Shown: positions 24,201-33,859, numbered from the stretch's first letter. The stretch: 48,148 bases of DNA from Desulfotomaculum sp. (GCA_003513005.1 DOTD01000047.1:1-48148), one strand, 5' to 3'. A program made the numbers and translations. The notes: generated by a model not told the origin, from the sequence alone.

Positions 24201-26915
24201 CTACTTATTTTTTTTCTGCGCAGTAATAGATAACTTTCCGATCGCTTTGCTTATTTCGACTGCAACTAGCGGCACAATACTTAAGCCAAGAACAAGCAGC
24301 CAGTTATTAAGCTGAAGCAGTTCGGTTCCAAACATGTCACGCAGGAAAGGGACGAATATTACTGATAATAATGCCGAAACGGAAAGCACATTGGCAAGGA
24401 CAAGACTGCGATTTGTGAAGAAGCCTATGCTGAAGAGTGACTGATCCAGACTCCTGACGTTGAAGGAATGTACCAGCTGGCACATGCATAAGGTTGCGAA
24501 AACCATGGTGTGCACCTGTTTTACCGGCAGACCCTGGCGCAAGCCAATGAAGTAACATACAAGGCACATAGCTCCTATAACAAAGCCCTGCCAGAGTATT
24601 TTGGCGCCCATGCCCCCGGCAAACAGGCCTTCCCGGGGATTACGGGGCGGTTTCTTCATGAGGCCTTTTAAAGGTGGTTCCAGCCCAAGGGCCAGGGCAG
24701 GGGCTCCGTCCGTGACCAGGTTCATCCATAGTATTTGGATAGGTGTCAGGGGATTTCCTAAACCAAGCAATAAGGCGACAAAGATGGTTATAATTTCTCC
24801 TGCGTTGCAGGAAAGCAGAAATTGTACGCTGCTGCGTATGTTATTATATATAGTCCTTCCTTCCTCGATTGCTTTAACTATGGTGGCAAAATTATCATCC
24901 CGCAGCACCATATCTGAAGCCCCCCTGGCTACCTCGGTCCCGCTGATTCCCATCGCCGCCCCGATGTCAGCCCTTTTAAGAGCCGGGGCGTCATTCACGC
25001 CGTCACCGGTCATGGCCACGACATGTCCGTGATGCTTTAGAGCGCTGACGATGCGTAATTTATGCTCGGGTGATACCCTGGCATAAACGGCGACTTTATT
25101 GGCAACCTTTCTCAATCCTTCTTCGTCTATCATTTCAATCTGGTCGCCGGTCATCACTTCGTCACCCGGCTGCAGTAAGTCTAATTCTTTAGCAATAGCG
25201 ATTGCGGTATCCCGGTGGTCACCAGTTATCATTATTGAACGGATGCCTGCCCCGCGGCTGACCGCAACCGCTTCTTTAGCCTCCGGTCGCGGAGGATCCT
25301 GGATAGCGTAGAAGCCGATAAAGGTCAAATCACGTTCCGCTGTGTCTGATTCCTTTGGATAGTTCTCCTTCACTTCAGGCCACAGCCGGGTAGCCAGGGC
25401 TAATACTCTTTGCCCTTGCAATGCAAACCCGGAATTAACCTCCAGGAGGTGCTTGCGGATGCCTTCGTCCAGAAGGACAGGCTCTTTTGCCGACAGTACC
25501 TTGCTGCAGCGGGACAGCAGCACATCAGGCGCACCTTTGGTAAAGGACTGAACAGTTCCGCTTAGAAGGTGGAATGTAGTCATCATTTTACGGTTTGAAT
25601 CGAAGGGTATCTCAGCTAACCTGGGGTATTTTGTTTCGGTTTCCTTTTTTGTTATACCTGCTTTGGCGGCAGCAACTACCAGCGCTACCTCGGTAGGATC
25701 GCCGGCTACTTGATAACCGGTATCCGTTTGTTCCAGCTGGGCATCGCTGTTTAAAAGCCCGCCTAACAGGAGCAGATCCAAATTTGTATCCAAAGAGGAC
25801 ATTTCTTTGCCATTCTTATCTAAAAACTTTCCTTCCGGTTCATAACCGCTTCCGGTTACTTGAAAAAAGCTGTCTGCGACAAAAATTCCGGTAACGGTCA
25901 TTTCATTTTTGGTCAACGTACCAGTCTTATCCGAGCAAATTACCGTTGCGGCGCCTAGTGTCTCAACGGCCGGCAACCTCCTGATAATAGCCTGGCGCTG
26001 GCTCATTCTGGTCACGCCCATGGCCAGTACGATTGTTACCACTGCGGTCAGCCCTTCAGGTACTGCGGCTACAGCCAGACTGATGGATACCATAAACATT
26101 TCCGGCAGCGGTATTCCACGATACAGTCCCAAAGCAAGCACAACGACCACTATCGCCCCTGCCGCTATGCCAAGGACTTTACCCAGACTGGCTAAACGCT
26201 GTTGCAAAGGTGTTGATTCTTCTTCCGCTGTTTCAAGCAGTTCAGCGATTCGTCCCAACTGAGTCTTCATTCCTGTCTCAACAACAAGCGCTTTACCCCG
26301 GCCGCCGGTCACAGCAGTACCCATGAAAAGCATATTTTTTCTGTCACCTACAGCCAACTGGCCGGTGTTAATTACAGCTGTATCCTTTTCGACCGGTATA
26401 GACTCTCCGGTTAAAGCGGATTCATCAACATAAAGGGAAGCTGCTTCAATCAGCCTTGAGTCGGCCGGAACAAAGTCACCTGCTTCAACTAAAAACAAAT
26501 CACCCGGGACAACCTTTTCCGAGGAAATCTGTAATAAATTACCGCCCCTAATTACTTTAGCTAATGGTTTAGTCATGTCTTTTAAAGCCTTCATGGCATA
26601 TCTTGCTTTGTTTTCTTTAATTGACCTTATTGTTCCATTGAGGATTACAATGATCAGGATAACTATAGAGTCTCTCCACTCACCGATGAACGCTGAAATA
26701 AGAGCAGCGGCAATTAGAATCAAAACAAGAACATCTTTGAGCTGGTTATAAATCATTACAAAAAAACTTCGGGGAGGTTCTTCTTCCAGGGCGTTAGGGC
26801 CGAATGTTTTTAAACGGGCGTCTGCTTCTTCTGTATTCAGTCCTCTTTCCAAGTCAGTTTTAAATTCCTGTTGTAATGATCCAACGTCTAGCGCATGCCA
26901 ATTTTTTTCTATCAT
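24201..26915 (-). CDS. P2-type cation ATPase, probably Ca2+-transporting
   Basis: The 904-aa pump has the N-terminal cation-ATPase domain, the phosphorylation motif DKTGTLTKNEM (Asp about 330), the TGD motif, MTGDGVNDAPALKRADIG and about ten membrane helices. The M4 motif VAAVPEGL and an M6 segment ILWMNLVTDGAPALALG match SERCA-like bacterial Ca2+ ATPases. Na+/K+-specific pumps are less likely. The ATG follows AGGAGGG closely. It is separated from kdpE by about 200 bases and probably has its own promoter. Confidence 0.93.
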   Translation of the reverse strand: MIEKNWHALDVGSLQQEFKTDLERGLNTEEADARLKTFGPNALEEEPPRSFFVMIYNQLKDVLVLILIAAALISAFIGEWRDSIVILIIVILNGTIRSIKENKARYAMKALKDMTKPLAKVIRGGNLLQISSEKVVPGDLFLVEAGDFVPADSRLIEAASLYVDESALTGESIPVEKDTAVINTGQLAVGDRKNMLFMGTAVTGGRGKALVVETGMKTQLGRIAELLETAEEESTPLQQRLASLGKVLGIAAGAIVVVVLALGLYRGIPLPEMFMVSISLAVAAVPEGLTAVVTIVLAMGVTRMSQRQAIIRRLPAVETLGAATVICSDKTGTLTKNEMTVTGIFVADSFFQVTGSGYEPEGKFLDKNGKEMSSLDTNLDLLLLGGLLNSDAQLEQTDTGYQVAGDPTEVALVVAAAKAGITKKETETKYPRLAEIPFDSNRKMMTTFHLLSGTVQSFTKGAPDVLLSRCSKVLSAKEPVLLDEGIRKHLLEVNSGFALQGQRVLALATRLWPEVKENYPKESDTAERDLTFIGFYAIQDPPRPEAKEAVAVSRGAGIRSIMITGDHRDTAIAIAKELDLLQPGDEVMTGDQIEMIDEEGLRKVANKVAVYARVSPEHKLRIVSALKHHGHVVAMTGDGVNDAPALKRADIGAAMGISGTEVARGASDMVLRDDNFATIVKAIEEGRTIYNNIRSSVQFLLSCNAGEIITIFVALLLGLGNPLTPIQILWMNLVTDGAPALALGLEPPLKGLMKKPPRNPREGLFAGGMGAKILWQGFVIGAMCLVCYFIGLRQGLPVKQVHTMVFATLCMCQLVHSFNVRSLDQSLFSIGFFTNRSLVLANVLSVSALLSVIFVPFLRDMFGTELLQLNNWLLVLGLSIVPLVAVEISKAIGKLSITAQKKNK

Positions 26916-27117
26916 TCTCCCTCCTTTTTGCGATACTGTAAGGAATACTACCTCATATATTTATTATAAACCCGGAAGGGTCAGTTTTAAGTAAGTGATG
27001 AAAGATAAGTGGGTTTTTATTTCTGGCGGGGTAAACAAAGAAGAGATTTAAATAGGCAACCTGGCTGGATTACCTGACCGTTTAGACAAAGTTATCTATA
27101 AATTAAGTAAATCATGA

Positions 27118-27801
27118 TTATAAAAGCCTGTATCCAACACCCGGTTCCGTAATAATATGGCGGGGATATGATGAGTCGGCTTCAATCTTACGACGCAGCT
27201 GGCCTATATATACCCGCAGGGAGTGGGTATCGTACTCATATGTCATTTTCCAGACAGCGCGGATTAGATGCTTGTGAGTCAGCACCTTGCCGGCATTTAA
27301 AGCCAGGTTCTTAAGCAATTCATATTCTGTAGGGGTAAGTCTAATTTTCCTGTTGTTGACGGTTACATAGCGGCGGGCAAAGTCAATGGTCAAGTCGTCA
27401 AAAACCAATACAGGCTCATCTTCAGTACCGGCCGCATGGCGCAAAGCCGCCCTTATCCTGGCCAACAGTTCACCCATCCCGAAAGGCTTGGTTACATAGT
27501 CATCTGCTCCGGCATCTAAAGCAGCTATTTTGTCGTTTTCCTGGCCTTTAACAGAAAGAATAATTACCGGAATACCGGACCACTCGCGCAGATTTTTCAG
27601 CACTTCCAGGCCGTTTAGATCCGGCAATCCCAGGTCAAGGATAACCAGTTCCGGCTTAAAAGCTGTAATTTCATCAAGGCCGTCCCGGCCGGTCGCCGCT
27701 CCCTTGACTTCAAAGCCGTGACCTGACAAAGCCACTTTCAGCAGCCCTCTGATTTCTATTTCATCATCTATGACCAGGATGCGCGCTCCTTTAGTGATCA
27801 T
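27118..27801 (-). CDS. kdpE: KdpE-type response regulator
   Basis: The 227-aa OmpR-family regulator has a receiver domain (VIDDE at the start, phosphorylatable Asp in LVILDLGLPDLNG, conserved Lys in DDYVTKPFGMGEL) and a winged-helix DNA-binding domain (LTPTEYELLKNLALNAGKVLTHKHLIRAVW...YIGQLRRKIE). ATG 27801 has GGAGG six bases upstream and overlaps the kdpD end by 11 bases, so translation is coupled. Normally KdpDE controls the K+ pump KdpFABC, but no kdpFABC genes are in this window. Confidence 0.93.
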   Translation of the reverse strand: MITKGARILVIDDEIEIRGLLKVALSGHGFEVKGAATGRDGLDEITAFKPELVILDLGLPDLNGLEVLKNLREWSGIPVIILSVKGQENDKIAALDAGADDYVTKPFGMGELLARIRAALRHAAGTEDEPVLVFDDLTIDFARRYVTVNNRKIRLTPTEYELLKNLALNAGKVLTHKHLIRAVWKMTYEYDTHSLRVYIGQLRRKIEADSSYPRHIITEPGVGYRLL

Positions 27802-30478
27802 TATTTTCCTCCCCGTCAATATCAACAGGCTTACAGGGTACTGCCTCGCCAAGCGGCAAAATGAAGCTGACGTCCAGACCTCCGCTGGGATTGTTGGATG
27901 CCCAAATGCTTCCTCCATGAGTTTCGATTAGCCCTTTACAGATTGCCAGGCCGAGACCTGTGCCGCTAACCTGATGGGGTGACTTAAGCCTGTAGAACTT
28001 ATCGAAAACATGATCCAGGTCTTCAACTGAAATTCCCTGTCCATAATCAGTTACAGTTACCTTAACCTGTTTGTTGTCATGACTGGCGAATATGCATATT
28101 TCACTTCCCGTAGCGGAGTATTTAATAGCGTTATCCAGCAGATTAACCAGCACCTGCTCCAGTAAAACAAAATCAACCTTAACCAGGGGCAGGTCGGGCG
28201 AAACCTCTATTTTAAGGGGTCTGTCGCGCAGTGGGTCTTTCATGTTTCTTACCGCAACCCCGATTATTTCCCGAATATCGCACCAGTCTTTATTCAAGCG
28301 GATTAGTCCGCTCTCCAGTTTAGCCATATCAAGAAGATTGCCGACAAACCTGTTCATCCGTAAAGCTCCCTGCTTAATTGTTTGCAAAAGATCATGACTG
28401 GCTTCAGGACTAAAAAATCCCTCACCTTCAAGAATCGATGTCACAGCGCCGATTATAGAAGCCAGCGGTGTACGCAGATCGTGTGAGAGGGAATCAAACA
28501 GAGCGGTACGGAGCCTCTCGGATTCGGCTGCCAATTGAGATTCTTTGGCCAGTTCGGCAAGCTTTATCCTGGTGACTAAGAGCGCAGTTAAGTTTGCAAA
28601 AGCCTCCAGCAGCCGCCTTTGTTCCAGTTGCAGGTATCGTTCCTTGATGTCAAGCTTTATGCATAGAACTCCTTGGGAATACTGCTCGGTTCTGAGTGGT
28701 ATATATAGCCCGACAGCGCTGTTCAATGTTCTTGTGCCTTTTCCGGCTATCTCACCACGCTCAAAAGCCCACCTGGCAACGGCCAATTCGCTGTCATTAA
28801 GGAAGTCCTGTGAAGAAGCGCCTGCCCTGAGTTCCAGCTTTCCGTTCTGATCCGGCAGTAGTACGGCTGCCTGGGAATCAGTAGTTTCTGATATTCTTCT
28901 GGCTACAATTTCCATTGCCGGATTAATTTCCGAAACTGCTACGATATCCCGGCTTAACGAGTATAGCGCCGCCATTCTTGTTTCACGCCGCCTGGAGCTG
29001 ATTACCTGCTGTTGGAGACGGCCTGAAAGAGTTCCAGTCAGCAGCGCAACTATTATAAAAACAACCAGGGAGAAAAGATAGGGCAGGTCTGCCGGTATAA
29101 AGCCGGGGACAGGAGGTATGTAGAAATAGTCAAAAATCAGCGAACAGACAACCGCAGCCGTAACCGCCGGACCTGTTCCCCATTTGACTGCGCTGAATAA
29201 AATAGGCAGTATTAAAATCATTGCGACATTTACCAAACCGACGTATGGATAGACAAGACCGACCAAGACGGCGAATAAAGCCATTGTCACCAGAGGTAAA
29301 AGATGGTTGATGAGTGGAATCCTCAAGGTGGGGAAAGGCAGTTTTTTTTGCTTTTCCGCTTTTGGTTTATTCGGAATTACATAAATACCTGCTCCGCGGC
29401 TCCGCCTGATTACATTGTCAGCAATTGAACTGTGTGTCCACTCCCAAAATGCAGTGCGCAGTGACTTACCTATTAATATCTGTGATACATTGCGCTTCCT
29501 GGCCAATTCCAGCAGTTCCCCGGCAATGTCATTGCCGGTTTGTGTTATTGTTTCAGCGCCAAGATCAACGGCTAATTGCAGGTTCCTGGCCAGGAGATTT
29601 CTTTCGGCTTCATTTGGAGGAGAACGCCTTGGGGTTTCAACATAAACGGCCAGCCACTCCGCCTTCATGCCTTCCGCAATTCGTCCGGCCATCCTGATCA
29701 ACTGTGCCGAAAACGGGCTGGGGCTGACGCAGACCATGATCCGGTCTCCAGTCGGCCATGGGCCTTCAATGCTGTGATCCTCCATATATGTTTCGAGCGC
29801 ATAGCTAACCCTTTTCGCAGTGTAGCGTAAAGCCAATTCCCTTAGAGCGTTGATATTTCCGGGGCGATAGAATCTCCGGAGGGCTTCTTCATCCTGGCCG
29901 GGCATATATGCCTTGCCATCTTTCAGCCTCCGGATGAGTTCCTCGGGAGGAATGTCAACCAGTTGAATCTGAAAGGCGGATTCTAAAAATTTATCAGGTA
30001 CGGTTTCCTTTACTGCAGTTCCTATTATCCTGGTTACGATATCATTTAATGTTTCAATATGTTGAATGTTTATGGTTGTGTAGACGTTAATACCAGCTGT
30101 TAGCAATTCCTCAACGTCCTGGTAGCGGTAGGTATGATTTGACCCTGGTATGTTGATGTGCGCCAGATCATCCACCAGTACAAGACCGGGACGGCGGTCA
30201 AGAATGGCATTAAGGTCTATTTCTTCGAATTTCTCTTCCCCGTAAGCAAGACGCCGACGTGCAAGTGCAGGCAAGCCTTTGAGCAGGGTATCTGTTTCCA
30301 TACTTCCATGAGTGTCCACCAAACCGATAACAACGTCTATGCCCTCGGCAAGCCGTTCCCTGGCCGCGTCAAGCATGGCGTATGTCTTGCCCGCGCCGTC
30401 GGATACCCCGAGGAAAACTGTCATCCTGCCGCGTTTCTTGCCGTTCAGATTAGATGAGGTTGTATCCTGATCAGTCAT
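27791..30478 (-). CDS. kdpD: KdpD-type sensor histidine kinase
   Basis: The 895-aa kinase has the full KdpD layout: N-terminal KdpD domain with a Walker-like motif (GVSDGAGKTYAML, 24-36), a UspA-like domain (about 245-370), four clustered membrane helices (DUF4118, about 390-490), a GAF region, HisKA (SLSHDLRTPLASI) and HATPase (DNAIKYSATGSE, GTGLGLAICKGL). It senses K+ or turgor in known systems, and its Usp domain binds c-di-AMP in some Firmicutes. It is followed by kdpE. No kdpFABC is nearby, so the target must be elsewhere, possibly the ion transporters on either side (inference). Confidence 0.94.
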   Translation of the reverse strand: MTDQDTTSSNLNGKKRGRMTVFLGVSDGAGKTYAMLDAARERLAEGIDVVIGLVDTHGSMETDTLLKGLPALARRRLAYGEEKFEEIDLNAILDRRPGLVLVDDLAHINIPGSNHTYRYQDVEELLTAGINVYTTINIQHIETLNDIVTRIIGTAVKETVPDKFLESAFQIQLVDIPPEELIRRLKDGKAYMPGQDEEALRRFYRPGNINALRELALRYTAKRVSYALETYMEDHSIEGPWPTGDRIMVCVSPSPFSAQLIRMAGRIAEGMKAEWLAVYVETPRRSPPNEAERNLLARNLQLAVDLGAETITQTGNDIAGELLELARKRNVSQILIGKSLRTAFWEWTHSSIADNVIRRSRGAGIYVIPNKPKAEKQKKLPFPTLRIPLINHLLPLVTMALFAVLVGLVYPYVGLVNVAMILILPILFSAVKWGTGPAVTAAVVCSLIFDYFYIPPVPGFIPADLPYLFSLVVFIIVALLTGTLSGRLQQQVISSRRRETRMAALYSLSRDIVAVSEINPAMEIVARRISETTDSQAAVLLPDQNGKLELRAGASSQDFLNDSELAVARWAFERGEIAGKGTRTLNSAVGLYIPLRTEQYSQGVLCIKLDIKERYLQLEQRRLLEAFANLTALLVTRIKLAELAKESQLAAESERLRTALFDSLSHDLRTPLASIIGAVTSILEGEGFFSPEASHDLLQTIKQGALRMNRFVGNLLDMAKLESGLIRLNKDWCDIREIIGVAVRNMKDPLRDRPLKIEVSPDLPLVKVDFVLLEQVLVNLLDNAIKYSATGSEICIFASHDNKQVKVTVTDYGQGISVEDLDHVFDKFYRLKSPHQVSGTGLGLAICKGLIETHGGSIWASNNPSGGLDVSFILPLGEAVPCKPVDIDGEENNDH

Positions 30479-30720
30479 TTTTCACACACCATCGAAAGTT
30501 TTTCCTGCTTTCTTTGAAAGCCCGTCCAAGTAGTCATGTTTATTCTTGTCTTTATTTTAATATATCCATTCCTGGTCCAGCAACATATCACGGCAAGGCT
30601 TTTAAATATGCTTTTCATGTGCCAGGTTTTGCTTTACCACACCTATTTTGCCGCAAAAGAAAGAGCGGCCGGTTTCGTGCATGCATGTGGTCATTATGAT
30701 TGATTCGCCTGGTGTTTTTT

Positions 30721-30756
30721 AAAGCCCATGTTTCTCAGACTTAAAACATGGGCTTT
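30721..30756. terminator. Hairpin between kdpD and usp
   Basis: A 13-bp stem, AAAGCCCATGTTT (30721-30733) with AAACATGGGCTTT (30744-30756), has a 10-base loop. On the plus strand it is followed by TTCTAATTT and on the minus strand by an A-run. It lies about 50 bases downstream of usp (minus), so it probably ends that transcript, although the tail is a better fit on the plus strand. The remainder of 30479-30804 shows no gene. Confidence 0.5.
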
Positions 30757-30804
30757 TCTAATTTATGAAAGACTTGCATAAAAGGAGTTTTCAATGATTC
30801 AGTT

Positions 30805-31242
30805 TTATCCTTTAACAACCAGTACCGGACATTTAGCATGCTGCAGTACATAATTGGAGACACTGCCTAATCCCAGGAAGATCCTTTCCACGGTCCCCCG
30901 GTTGGCCGAGCCCATAATAATCAGGTCGAAATTCTCTTTTTCCGCATAACGGACAATACCTTTGCCGGGGCTCTCGTCTAAAATAACAAAACTTGCCTTA
31001 ATACCTTCATTAATAATTTTCTCTTCATATCCTTTCAGCACTTCGGTAAAATACTTACGGGTATCCTCCTGCAGGTCCTTGATCATATCAGGGGTAGTCA
31101 CGGTTGTGATGAAGCCGGGCATTTTCACTGAAGACAACAGGCAGATCTCCCCATTACCGTCTTTGGCGATTTCAATCGCTTCTTCTACAGCTTTTTTGGC
31201 CTTGTCGCCGTTGTCATAGGCAACCAGTATTCTTTTAAACAC
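30805..31242 (-). CDS. Universal stress protein, UspA family
   Basis: The 145-aa protein is a single Usp domain with the ATP-binding pattern G-x2-G-x9-G-(S/T) visible in GSANRGTVERIFLGLGSVSN, and N-terminal ILVAYDNGDKAKKAV. It starts with GTG 31242, eight bases after GGAGG, 18 bases downstream of the permease stop, so the two form an operon. ATP-type Usp proteins often modulate adjacent transporters. Confidence 0.92.
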   Translation of the reverse strand: MFKRILVAYDNGDKAKKAVEEAIEIAKDGNGEICLLSSVKMPGFITTVTTPDMIKDLQEDTRKYFTEVLKGYEEKIINEGIKASFVILDESPGKGIVRYAEKENFDLIIMGSANRGTVERIFLGLGSVSNYVLQHAKCPVLVVKG

Positions 31243-31260
31243 TGCTTCGCCCTCCTTTGA

Positions 31261-32652
31261 TTACGCTTTTGAAGATTTTTTTTGGGCAGTTGCGTTTCTG
31301 CTCAAGAAATTGTTCAATGGAACAGAAATTACATAAAGTATTGCGCCTATTACCAGTGTACCGATAATTAAGCCCAATCCGTGATATTGATACCAGAAGA
31401 GCAAATAGACCATACAGATGATGATGGAAACAATCATTGTGGGGAAAGCTACTTTCATATAGCTGATAAATGTAATCGGGACACCTCTTTTTTCAGCCAT
31501 TCCACAGACCACGACGTTAGCCGAAGCGCCGATGATTGTTCCGTTGCCGCCCAAGCAGGCGCCCAAAGACAAAGCCCACCATAAAAGGTTTATGTCACCC
31601 GACATTCCCAGCCTGCCCATATCTTTAATCAGCGGAATCATCGTAGCCACAAACGGTATGTTGTCAATAAAAGCCGAGGCAATGGCGGAAATCCACAGGA
31701 TAAGCATACTGGCAGGCACAAGCAGTCCGTTGGTAATATCAATAGTAAAGCGGGCTATGGCTTCAATAACACCTACCTTCTCAATTCCGCCGACAACTAA
31801 GAACAAACCGGTAAAGAAGAATATCACCGGCCACTCCACAGCATGCAGGGCTTGTTCCGGATCTTCCCGGCAGGACAGCAGTAAAAGCAGAGTAGCGCCG
31901 CTTAATGCGATAACAGAGGATTCCATGTGGATGTACTGGTGAATGACAAATCCTATTATGGTTACAGCAAGTACGACTATGCACTGTTTCAGCAAATGGC
32001 TGTCTTTTATTTCCTGTTTCTCGTCCATTTTCATTATGCCCTTTTGCAGTTCCGGAGTTGTTACTAACTGTTTTCTGTAAATCAGGGCCAATATGACAAT
32101 TGTAACGATGTGTACGATTATAATTACAGGTGCTAAATTTGCTACAAAATCCATAAACCCTAGACCGGTTGAGCTGCCGATCATAATATTGGGCGGATCG
32201 CCGATCAGCGTGGCTGTGCCACCGACATTTGAGGCAATAATTTCGGCAACTAGAAACGGAACGGGATTAACTTTTAACTGGCTGGTAATCGCGAAAGTTA
32301 CCGGTACGATTAACAATACCGTGGTTACATTGTCTAAAAAGGCAGATGTTACAGCAGTAACCGCGGCCATGGACATCATAATCTTGATGGGATTGCCTTG
32401 CACCGATTTAGCGGCTTTGACGGCCATATATTCAAATATACCTGTGTTGCGTGTAATTCCTACGATGATCATCATCCCGATTAACAGGCCGAGGGTGTTC
32501 CAGTCGATATAATGGATAGCGTCTTCCACACTGAGGACACCGGACAGCGCAAGCAAACCGGCGCCAATTAAAGCTGCGATCGTTCGGTGAACTTTTTCTG
32601 ATACGATAACCGCATAAGTCAGTAAAAATACAGCAATGGCAAATAAATACAT
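31261..32652 (-). CDS. ArsB/NhaD-type ion transporter (IT superfamily permease)
   Basis: The 463-aa protein has about twelve hydrophobic helices. Family motifs are DNVTTVLLIVPVTFAI with NVGGTATLIGDPPNIMIG in the first half, and SAFIDNIPFVATMIPL with LGGNGTIIGASANVVV in the second half, the inverted-repeat design of the ArsB/NhaD/SLC13 group. It could be an Na+/H+ antiporter or an anion carrier; no ArsR or ArsC is near, which argues against arsenite. The ATG follows AGAGGTG by eight bases. A leader of about 260 nt precedes it. Confidence 0.88.
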   Translation of the reverse strand: MYLFAIAVFLLTYAVIVSEKVHRTIAALIGAGLLALSGVLSVEDAIHYIDWNTLGLLIGMMIIVGITRNTGIFEYMAVKAAKSVQGNPIKIMMSMAAVTAVTSAFLDNVTTVLLIVPVTFAITSQLKVNPVPFLVAEIIASNVGGTATLIGDPPNIMIGSSTGLGFMDFVANLAPVIIIVHIVTIVILALIYRKQLVTTPELQKGIMKMDEKQEIKDSHLLKQCIVVLAVTIIGFVIHQYIHMESSVIALSGATLLLLLSCREDPEQALHAVEWPVIFFFTGLFLVVGGIEKVGVIEAIARFTIDITNGLLVPASMLILWISAIASAFIDNIPFVATMIPLIKDMGRLGMSGDINLLWWALSLGACLGGNGTIIGASANVVVCGMAEKRGVPITFISYMKVAFPTMIVSIIICMVYLLFWYQYHGLGLIIGTLVIGAILYVISVPLNNFLSRNATAQKKSSKA

Positions 32653-32911
32653 GGATTTTACACCTCTTCTGTTCCTTTTCCCTTTCTAAATATTCAAGCT
32701 TGTTTTTTCTCATTTCCCGGGACAACCTGTAATACGAACATATGGCGCCATAGTTGCCTCTATGCCGACAGCCTCTTTTTCTTGGGCCGGATCACCTCCC
32801 TTTGCGTCAATTGCTTAAAGCTGCGCCTTTGCTTTAATGCGGATTTGCAGGTCAAGTGCCCCTATCTATTAATCTGAAATCTCACCTATATGTAGCAAGA
32901 TTCATGCCAGA
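32653..32911 (-). ncRNA. Structured 5' leader of the permease-usp operon (candidate riboswitch, class not assigned)
   Basis: The predicted transcript start (about 32911) is some 260 nt before the permease ATG. The leader has a 7-bp stem (32815-32821 with 32831-32837) and a GACGCAAAG motif (minus strand, 32808-32800) followed by GGGAGGTGATCCGGCC. It also has a CATAG/CTATG stem (32749-32753 with 32760-32764) and the palindrome TATGGCGCCATA (32741-32752). GACGCAAAG is also seen in c-di-GMP-I riboswitches, but the rest of that consensus is absent. No clear intrinsic terminator with a U tail is present. Confidence 0.45.
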
Positions 32912-32917
32912 AAAATG

Positions 32918-32946
32918 AGTTTACACGAAGATTAGCTTATTGACAA
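32918..32946 (-). promoter_or_regulatory. Promoter of the permease-usp operon
   Basis: On the minus strand TTGTCA (32946-32941) and TAAACT (32923-32918) are spaced by 17 bases. The start would lie near 32911. Moderately good sigma-A match. Confidence 0.5.
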
Positions 32947-33339
32947 AATCTTGACTGCATTAGTGCCCATTAACTGCATTTTTGCATTGGCATGAAGAGA
33001 AGTTCAGCAAAGACAACATTTGTACGGTTTGAGGTAGAATGATGAAAAGGAGGTAGGCCAAACAAGAATTGCATTGCCTATCCTAGCAAAGTACCTCTTG
33101 AGGAACTAAAAAACTTCTTCAGGAAAGGAAGCTAACAGAGGAACAGTCAGCAGAAATGAATTGTGTAGATAATGGCAGTAACATACGGCCAAGGAATTAC
33201 TTATGTTTATAAAGGCATTAAAAAAGTTGGACCATATTACTGTTAACAACACAGAAAGACTACTGCCGGTATAGGAAGAAGGTGTTGAGAAACGGCTAAG
33301 CGGGGTAATGCGAAAGTTCTGAAAACAAATTGAGCCTTA
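32947..33339. other. Intergenic stretch with no recognisable gene
   Basis: About 390 bases between the permease promoter and the partial tRNA copy. Short frames such as VPLEELKNFFRKGS and KLTEEQSAEMNCVDNG are interrupted by stops and look like decayed coding sequence, but I cannot name a parent gene. An AAAAGGAGG site at 33046-33054 leads nowhere. Confidence 0.4.
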
Positions 33340-33380
33340 GCGGGATTGGAATTGAACTAACCACCTCTTGCTTGTCAAGC
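33340..33380 (-). repeat. Partial copy of the tRNA-Val 3' half
   Basis: 41 bases match 34036-34076 of the intact tRNA-Val gene at 39 positions, in the same orientation. They cover the T arm, variable region and anticodon arm, but not the last acceptor bases or CCA, nor the 5' half. The copies are 696 bases apart and enclose hicBA. Confidence 0.85.
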
Positions 33381-33410
33381 TTCAGCCTAGTGTGGTAGGG
33401 TGGATCTTAT

Positions 33411-33635
33411 TTATAGCAGTTTTATGAACTCTTCAAAGGTGAGGCTTGCCTGTTCTAAAATACTTTTGATAAGTATAGGGCTTAAAGTCTCCCCGGCATG
33501 AACAGGCACTGTTACCAGGTTGCTACCCGGCTTATACAAGTGATGATGACTCCCGCTTACTCTTATTATAACAAAGCCAGCGGCTTTAAGGGCTGATACA
33601 ACCTTCTTACCTGTGACCCTGGGTATCCTGGTCAT
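33411..33635 (-). CDS. hicA: HicA-type toxin (mRNA interferase)
   Basis: The 74-aa protein has the HicA/YcfA double-stranded-RNA-binding-like fold: GKKVVSALKAAGF, then the catalytic-His motif GSHHHLYKPG, then TVPVHAGETLSPILIKSILEQASLTFEEFIKLL. HicA cleaves mRNA when not held by HicB. It overlaps the end of hicB by four bases and lies downstream of it. The pair sits between two tRNA-Val-derived repeats. Confidence 0.92.
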   Translation of the reverse strand: MTRIPRVTGKKVVSALKAAGFVIIRVSGSHHHLYKPGSNLVTVPVHAGETLSPILIKSILEQASLTFEEFIKLL

Positions 33636-33859
33636 AAAACGCTGACCTGTACTTCAGCAAACTCAACGTCTCCCTGAGGGACAGTCTGTCCTATCAGCTT
33701 TAGGGCTTCAATATGGCCCGTTATAGCTTCTTGGATCCGTTCCAATGCTTCCTTTCTGTCCTTTCCCTGAGTAAGACAGCCAGGTAGTGCGGGAACTGTT
33801 ACAACATAAACCTGGGCATCATTATCCCAGGTAAGGATAACCTTGAACTTGCGCGGCAT
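33632..33859 (-). CDS. hicB: HicB-type antitoxin
   Basis: The 75-aa protein has the partially degraded RNase H fold typical of HicB: FKVILTWDNDAQVYVVTVPALPGCLTQGKDRKEALERIQEAITGHIEAL. It is short, without an added DNA-binding helix-turn-helix domain, so autoregulation may rely on other means. The ATG follows GGAGG by nine bases. In this operon the antitoxin gene precedes hicA. Confidence 0.92.
   Translation of the reverse strand: MPRKFKVILTWDNDAQVYVVTVPALPGCLTQGKDRKEALERIQEAITGHIEALKLIGQTVPQGDVEFAEVQVSVL

Noticed and set aside
31261..32652. Arsenite efflux pump ArsB
   Set aside because: Family resemblance only; no arsR, arsC or arsA nearby and the Usp partner is not typical of ars operons.
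32760..32910. c-di-GMP-I riboswitch because of GACGCAAAG
   Set aside because: The expected following GCC...CGG...GGCAGCCGGG part and tetraloop receptor are not found; kept as an unassigned leader.
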